This document shows positions 17,319 to 20,449 of a stretch of DNA of 20,449 bases, piece after piece. A program made the translations under genes and the position numbers. The notes under the pieces were generated by a model. It was not told the DNA's origin and made no database searches. It was given only the letters and a program-made list of their open reading frames with translations. The DNA is taken from the NCBI GenBank assembly GCA_946528255.1, contig CAMMYR010000001.1:1-20449 (forward strand), given 5' to 3'. Each line of letters begins with the position of its first letter. Position 1 is the first letter of the stretch. The DNA comes from an uncultured Methanomicrobiales archaeon. GTDB lineage: Archaea; Thermoplasmatota; Thermoplasmata; Methanomassiliicoccales; Methanomethylophilaceae.

Positions 17319-17971
17319 GAGTTTATCCTGACGTCGACCCTGTCGCCGTCGTTGAGGCTCAGGGTCCTCCTGAGGTGGAACGGGCAGATTATCTCCAGGG
17401 TGTCGACGTAGTGGGTCCTGTCCGGGACCACAATGGCGCAATCCATGTTGCGGATCTTTGCGCGGTACGCGATGACGTTGCCGAAGCTGCGCCCTTCGCT
17501 GGAGAATCCGTTGATGACTATGCCGGAGGACTTGCCGATGTAATCCAGCTTCCCCACGTCATCCTCGTCGACCTTGACGTTGAGCGTCCCCTCGAAGGGA
17601 GCGAATCCGAGCTTGGCCTGGAACTGGGACATGTAACCTGCCTGGCAGATGTAGTAGCCGCCCTCGCCGAGGCCCGATGCCACCACGCCGTGGATGGTCA
17701 TGTGGTCCGTGGTCTCGAAGATCATGCGGTACTCGTTGTACTCCTTCTTCAGCTCCTCCGTCCCGCGGGGGGTCAGCTTGATGCGCTGCCTGCGGGCGCC
17801 GAGATCGCGGACGATGAGTTTCTCGTCCAGAAGCTCCAGGATCCTCTTGGATGCCGACTGTTGGCTCATCCCGAGGGCATCGCCCAGCTCCCTGCTCGAT
17901 ATGGCGACGTAATCGTCTACGGCCCCCAAGAGGGCAAGTTTCCTCAGGGCGAATGAGAACTTCTCGTCCAT
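17315..17971 (-). CDS. rbkR: HTH-fused CTP-dependent riboflavin kinase / regulator (RbkR, DUF120)
   Basis: The N-terminal ~70 residues are a winged helix: 'ISSRELGDALGMSQQSASKRI' (partly quoted) and 'LTPRGTEEL'. From ~85 the archaeal CTP-dependent riboflavin kinase domain follows: 'GVVASGLGEGGYYI', 'LGFAPFEGTLNVKV', 'GIVINGFSSEGRSFGNVIAYRA' (partly) and 'PFHLRRTLSLNDGDRVDVRI'. Such fusions phosphorylate riboflavin to FMN and repress riboflavin genes. ATG 17971 is supported by a TTTAAATTT TATA ~27 bp upstream (leaderless). TTG 17989 is rejected. It ends 'RINS' then CGA 17317-17315 (218 aa, the family length), with a hairpin starting at once. With CGA as Arg it would run antisense through purQ and part of purL to 15656. 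Confidence 0.93.
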
Positions 17972-18139
17972 GATAATATATCTGTACAAATCAAATTTAA
18001 AGATTTTGAATAATTAATATATTGAAAATGTAAAAGCAGCCAATCAACCAAAATATTACATTCATCCAACATCGAATGCTGTCGGTTCGGGAACGCGCAG
18101 CGTAGCTGTATGTCTCGGATCCTGTAAGGGGGTGAAAAG
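17972..18139. other. AT-rich gap between rbkR and a membrane protein gene
   Basis: About 60 bp next to rbkR is very AT-rich, with TTTAAATTT, ATTAATATATTGAA and a short GATA-ATA-TATC palindrome over the rbkR start. This is plausible promoter/operator DNA for autoregulation. The rest (18060-18139) has average composition. I see no gene or tRNA in it. Confidence 0.4.
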
Positions 18140-18157
18140 AGGGGGAAGGATCCCCCT
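18140..18157 (-). terminator. terminator of the 18167 gene
   Basis: On the minus strand AGGGGGA-TCCT-TCCCCCT forms a 7-bp stem followed by CTTTTC, 9 bp after the TGA of the upstream membrane gene. Confidence 0.65.
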
Positions 18158-18166
18158 TGGAGTTTC

Positions 18167-18535
18167 TCAGACCTTCCTGTTCGCGTCGACCCAGGAGGTG
18201 ACGGTGGGACAGGCGGCGCAGAGGAGGCACACGGCTCCGAGGATCAGGAGGACGATAGTCTGCCAGACCTCGAACGCACCGTAGATGGTGGCGATGACCG
18301 TGAACGCGATGGTGAGACCGGAGAGGACCGCCATCGTGTTCCCCTGCACAGGGCTGTATTTCATGAATGTCCCGGCGGCCGCGAAGAACGACAGGGCCAC
18401 GAGCATGTCGAGGCCGAGTTTGTAGACGGAATCCGTGGTCCCGTCCCATGCGTAGGCCATGACGGCCAGGGCCAGGATGGCACCGACGAAGCCCGCGGCG
18501 GCTCCCAGGATCATTTTCTGAGGCATTGCACCCAT
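18167..18535 (-). CDS. small four-helix membrane protein
   Basis: The family is not recognised. The 122 residues include four hydrophobic segments (~8-28, ~40-57, ~66-85, ~92-108). A cysteine pair region ('VCLLCAACPTV') sits at the end of the last helix, followed by a short polar tail. ATG 18535 is used; an ATG three codons further on (MPQKM) is an alternative. It lies 32 nt downstream of the DUF998-like gene and is probably co-transcribed with it. Ends in TGA followed by a T-rich hairpin terminator. Its only arginine is AGG. Confidence 0.75.
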   Translation of the reverse strand: MGAMPQKMILGAAAGFVGAILALAVMAYAWDGTTDSVYKLGLDMLVALSFFAAAGTFMKYSPVQGNTMAVLSGLTIAFTVIATIYGAFEVWQTIVLLILGAVCLLCAACPTVTSWVDANRKV

Positions 18536-18567
18536 ATTATCCGAACCCCATTACTCAGTCGTCTTTC

Positions 18568-19137
18568 TTAAGCCTTGCTCAGGGCGAGCTTGATGCTGTC
18601 GAAGACCAGCCACGCCAGTATGCATATGACTGCGATGGCCTCGGCTCCCTCGATGGACTCGATGAAGAGCCCGGAGATGGCTATGAGCGCTACTATCCCG
18701 CCAACCGCGGCGAACAGGTTGTTGCCGGCCTTGCTATCGCCGACAGCGGTTATGATGACGGCGAGGAGGATCAGGATGAAGAACAGTATGGCGAAGTAGT
18801 TGTGTATGTTGCCGGAATCCTCGGTGAAGAGCCCGATGAGGACCAGGAGGATACCGGAAACGAGGATGTATGCGCCGGAGGCGGCGGCATAGCCCTTGCA
18901 GGACCAAGCCTTGCCGATCCCGTAGATGACGACGAGACATCCGGTGATCATGCAACCGAAGTTGAAAGCGTCCGCGGCGGCGGAGACCTCGGAGACCCCC
19001 AGGTCGGAGAGAGTGTTCTCCCCGAAGACCCAACTGGAATCCGCGAAGACCGCGACCAGCCAGAGGACGGCGAATGCGAAAGCCCCGCAGATCCCGGCGA
19101 TCGCCAAGGGAGCAGGACTGCTTTTGTACTCGGACAT
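18568..19137 (-). CDS. DUF998-like membrane protein
   Basis: The 189-residue protein has about six hydrophobic helices. Its extracytoplasmic loop after helix 1 contains 'ENTLSDLGVSEVS', the 'N-T-L-S-D-L-G' signature typical of DUF998 proteins. The function is unknown. ATG 19137 lies about 23-25 bp downstream of a TATA-like AATTAAAATAG, so it is probably leaderless. The 69-bp gap is shared with the divergent GPN-loop GTPase gene. It is the only gene in the window ending in TAA. It contains no arginine codon at all. Confidence 0.8.
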   Translation of the reverse strand: MSEYKSSPAPLAIAGICGAFAFAVLWLVAVFADSSWVFGENTLSDLGVSEVSAAADAFNFGCMITGCLVVIYGIGKAWSCKGYAAASGAYILVSGILLVLIGLFTEDSGNIHNYFAILFFILILLAVIITAVGDSKAGNNLFAAVGGIVALIAISGLFIESIEGAEAIAVICILAWLVFDSIKLALSKA

Positions 19138-19157
19138 GAGTAAGCGTTATGACGTAC

Positions 19158-19172
19158 TATTTTAATTATATT
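19158..19172. promoter_or_regulatory. shared AT-rich divergent promoter
   Basis: TATTTTAATTATAT serves both directions by spacing: about 25 bp to ATG 19137 on the minus strand, and a ~15-nt leader containing GGAG (19194-19197) before GTG 19207 on the plus strand. Confidence 0.55.
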
Positions 19173-19206
19173 CCCCAATTTCGGATGCTGGAAGGAGCTG
19201 AGAACG

Positions 19207-19971
19207 GTGAAGAACATCTTCTTCGTGGGTACCGCGGGCAGCGGGAAGAGCACCCTGGTGGGCGCTTACAGGCAGTGGTTGGACGATTCGGGAGTGGATT
19301 GCATCGTGGTCAACATGGACCCCGGTGCGGAATCTCTGCCGTACGAGCCCGACGTGGACATAAGGGAATGGATCAACCTGGAGGAGGTCATGGAGGAGTA
19401 CTCCCTCGGCCCCAACGGGGCCCAGATCGTGGCCGCCGACCTGATGGCGGTCAACATCAACAAGATGATGGACGTCGTCTCCACGTACGTCACCGACTAC
19501 GTCCTGATCGACACCCCCGGCCAGCTGGAGCTGTTCGCCTTCAGGGAGTCGTCCAATCTGTTCATCAGGGCGTTCGGCAAGGAGGATTCCATGCTCGCCT
19601 ACCTTTCGGATCCGTCGCTGTGCAGGTCCCCCAACGGGTTCATATCTGCCATGACCCTCGGCGCCCTGGTTCAGTTCAGGCTCCAGGTCCCGATGATCAA
19701 CCTCCTCTCCAAATGCGACACCCTCAGCGAGGACGACCAGCAGAGGATGCTCGACTGGTACTCCCAGTCCGATGCGCTGTACGGCGACCTGCTGGACAGC
19801 GATTCCGACCCCCAGTCCGTGGTCGGCATGGAGCTGTTCAAGGCCATGGAGAACATGGGCGTCTTCGGCGGTATACGCGCCGTATCCGCCGAGGCCTGGA
19901 TCGGGATGGAGGATATCTATGCATCATCCCAGCTGGTGTTCTTCGGCGGGGAGGACAACGAGAGGGAGCGA
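19207..19971 (+). CDS. GPN-loop GTPase
   Basis: GPN GTPases are archaeal/eukaryotic dimeric G proteins; the eukaryotic ones help assemble RNA polymerase. The protein shows P-loop 'GTAGSGKST' (8-16), 'NMDPGAESLPYEPDVDIR' (36-53), the diagnostic Gly-Pro-Asn at 68-70, 'IDTPGQLELF' (G3) and 'NLLSKCD' (G4-like). The start is GTG 19207 with GGAG nine nt upstream. The protein ends 'FFGGEDNERE' then CGA 19969-19971 (254 aa), a usual family length. With CGA as Arg the frame would pass through a terminator-like hairpin and continue antisense into PAN to 20106. This is the only in-frame CGA. Confidence 0.92.
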
Positions 19972-20004
19972 ATCCCCTCCGGTTTCTTCAAAATGATAAA
20001 GAGC

Positions 20005-20022
20005 GGAGGGGTCTCCCCCTCC
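20005..20022 (+). terminator. terminator hairpin between the GPN GTPase and PAN genes
   Basis: GGAGGGG-TCTC-CCCCTCC forms a perfect 7-bp stem followed by TTGATTTGTTTC. It lies between CGA 19971 and the PAN stop at 20035-20033. Confidence 0.65.
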
Positions 20023-20032
20023 TTGATTTGTT

Positions 20033-20449
20033 TCAGCCGAACATGGCCGCGGGAGCGGGGGTCGTCTTGTTGCGGCCCGCCTCCTCGACCTTCTTGTTGG
20101 CGTTGACGAAGTCGTCCATGGTGACCATGTCGCGGTTGTCGCGGATGGCCAGCATTCCGGCTTCGGTGCAGACGCTCTTGATGATGGCACCGGAGGCGCC
20201 CTCGGTCATGGCGGCGAGCTTGTCCGCGGTCACGGTTTTATCGATGTTCATGTGGGCGATGTGGATCGCGAATATCTGGGCGCGGCCGTCCTTGTCCGGG
20301 AGGCCGACCTCGATGATCCTGTCAAACCTGCCGGGCCTCAGGAGGGCGTCGTCCAGGATGTCGGGCCTGTTGGTGGCGCCGATGATCTTGACGTCGCTGG
20401 TGGGCATGAAGCCGTCCAGCTCGGACAGCAGCTGCATGAGGGTCCTCTG
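20033..20449 (-). CDS. proteasome-activating nucleotidase, C-terminal part (5' end beyond window)
   Basis: The frame is open at the right edge; ~138 C-terminal residues are visible. It shows '[14 protein letters not shown]', '[23 protein letters not shown]' (partly) with the arginine-finger region of the second region of homology, and '[22 protein letters not shown]'. The C-terminus is '..PAAMFG', with hydrophobic-aromatic-X as the last three residues, which resembles the HbYX motif that docks into the 20S proteasome. This supports PAN over Cdc48, although only the last third of the protein can be judged. Ends in TGA. Arginines are AGG and CGC only. Confidence 0.88.
   Translation of the reverse strand, partial: QRTLMQLLSELDGFMPTSDVKIIGATNRPDILDDALLRPGRFDRIIEVGLPDKDGRAQIFAIHIAHMNIDKTVTADKLAAMTEGASGAIIKSVCTEAGMLAIRDNRDMVTMDDFVNANKKVEEAGRNKTTPAPAAMFG

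Noticed and set aside
18001..18166. Possible small RNA or tRNA in the gap after rbkR
   Set aside because: No cloverleaf or strong structure is visible apart from the terminator hairpin at 18140-18157.

Overview
The window looks like a chromosomal piece of a GC-rich methanogenic archaeon, most likely a Methanomassiliicoccales relative (Thermoplasmatota). The reasons are a methanogenesis marker 11 protein, archaeal RadA, Trm-G10, GGGP synthase, an HTH-riboflavin kinase regulator (RbkR), a PAN-type proteasomal ATPase, and TATA boxes about 25-29 bp upstream of many start codons (leaderless or very short leaders). No phage, insertion sequence, CRISPR array or rRNA is visible.

Layout. 1-4068 (minus): a compact operon of folD, RNA 2'-phosphotransferase (kptA), methanogenesis marker 11, cis-prenyltransferase (uppS) and a B12-binding radical SAM gene that runs off the left edge. 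4164-5770 (plus): a GNAT acetyltransferase and a VanH-like D-2-hydroxyacid dehydrogenase. 5771-6417 (minus): two small unknown genes, A (zinc ribbon) and B. 6498-6583: tRNA-Leu(UAA). 6620-8587: a two-helix membrane protein, a convergent membrane protein with an AlbA_2 domain, and a small unknown protein. 8619-10617: a degenerate COG3044-type ATPase convergent with a zinc-ribbon protein. 10619-13676 (minus): GGGP synthase, Trm-G10, RadA and a 51-residue unknown protein. 13895-17281 (plus): purS-purL-purQ, convergent with rbkR. 18167-19137 (minus): two small membrane proteins. 19207-19971: a GPN-loop GTPase, convergent with the 3' part of PAN, which runs off the right edge.

The outstanding observation concerns translation termination. 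Twelve of the 25 genes whose ends lie inside the window have no standard stop at the place where the protein family, codon bias, promoters and hairpins say they end. Every one of these twelve has an in-frame CGA exactly there. I found no CGA inside any gene body, although arginine occurs on the order of 350 times (hand count; AGG and CGC dominate). The other ends are 12 TGA, 1 TAA and 0 TAG. With CGA read as arginine, several genes would run for hundreds of codons antisense through their neighbours. At the gene A/B junction the same base also turns an expected ATGA stop/start overlap into ACGA. Explanations to separate are: CGA as an additional stop codon, C-to-U editing of mRNA (CGA to UGA, ACG to AUG), or a T-to-C artefact in the sequence. 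CDS ends below include the CGA triplet where it applies, and each such entry says so.
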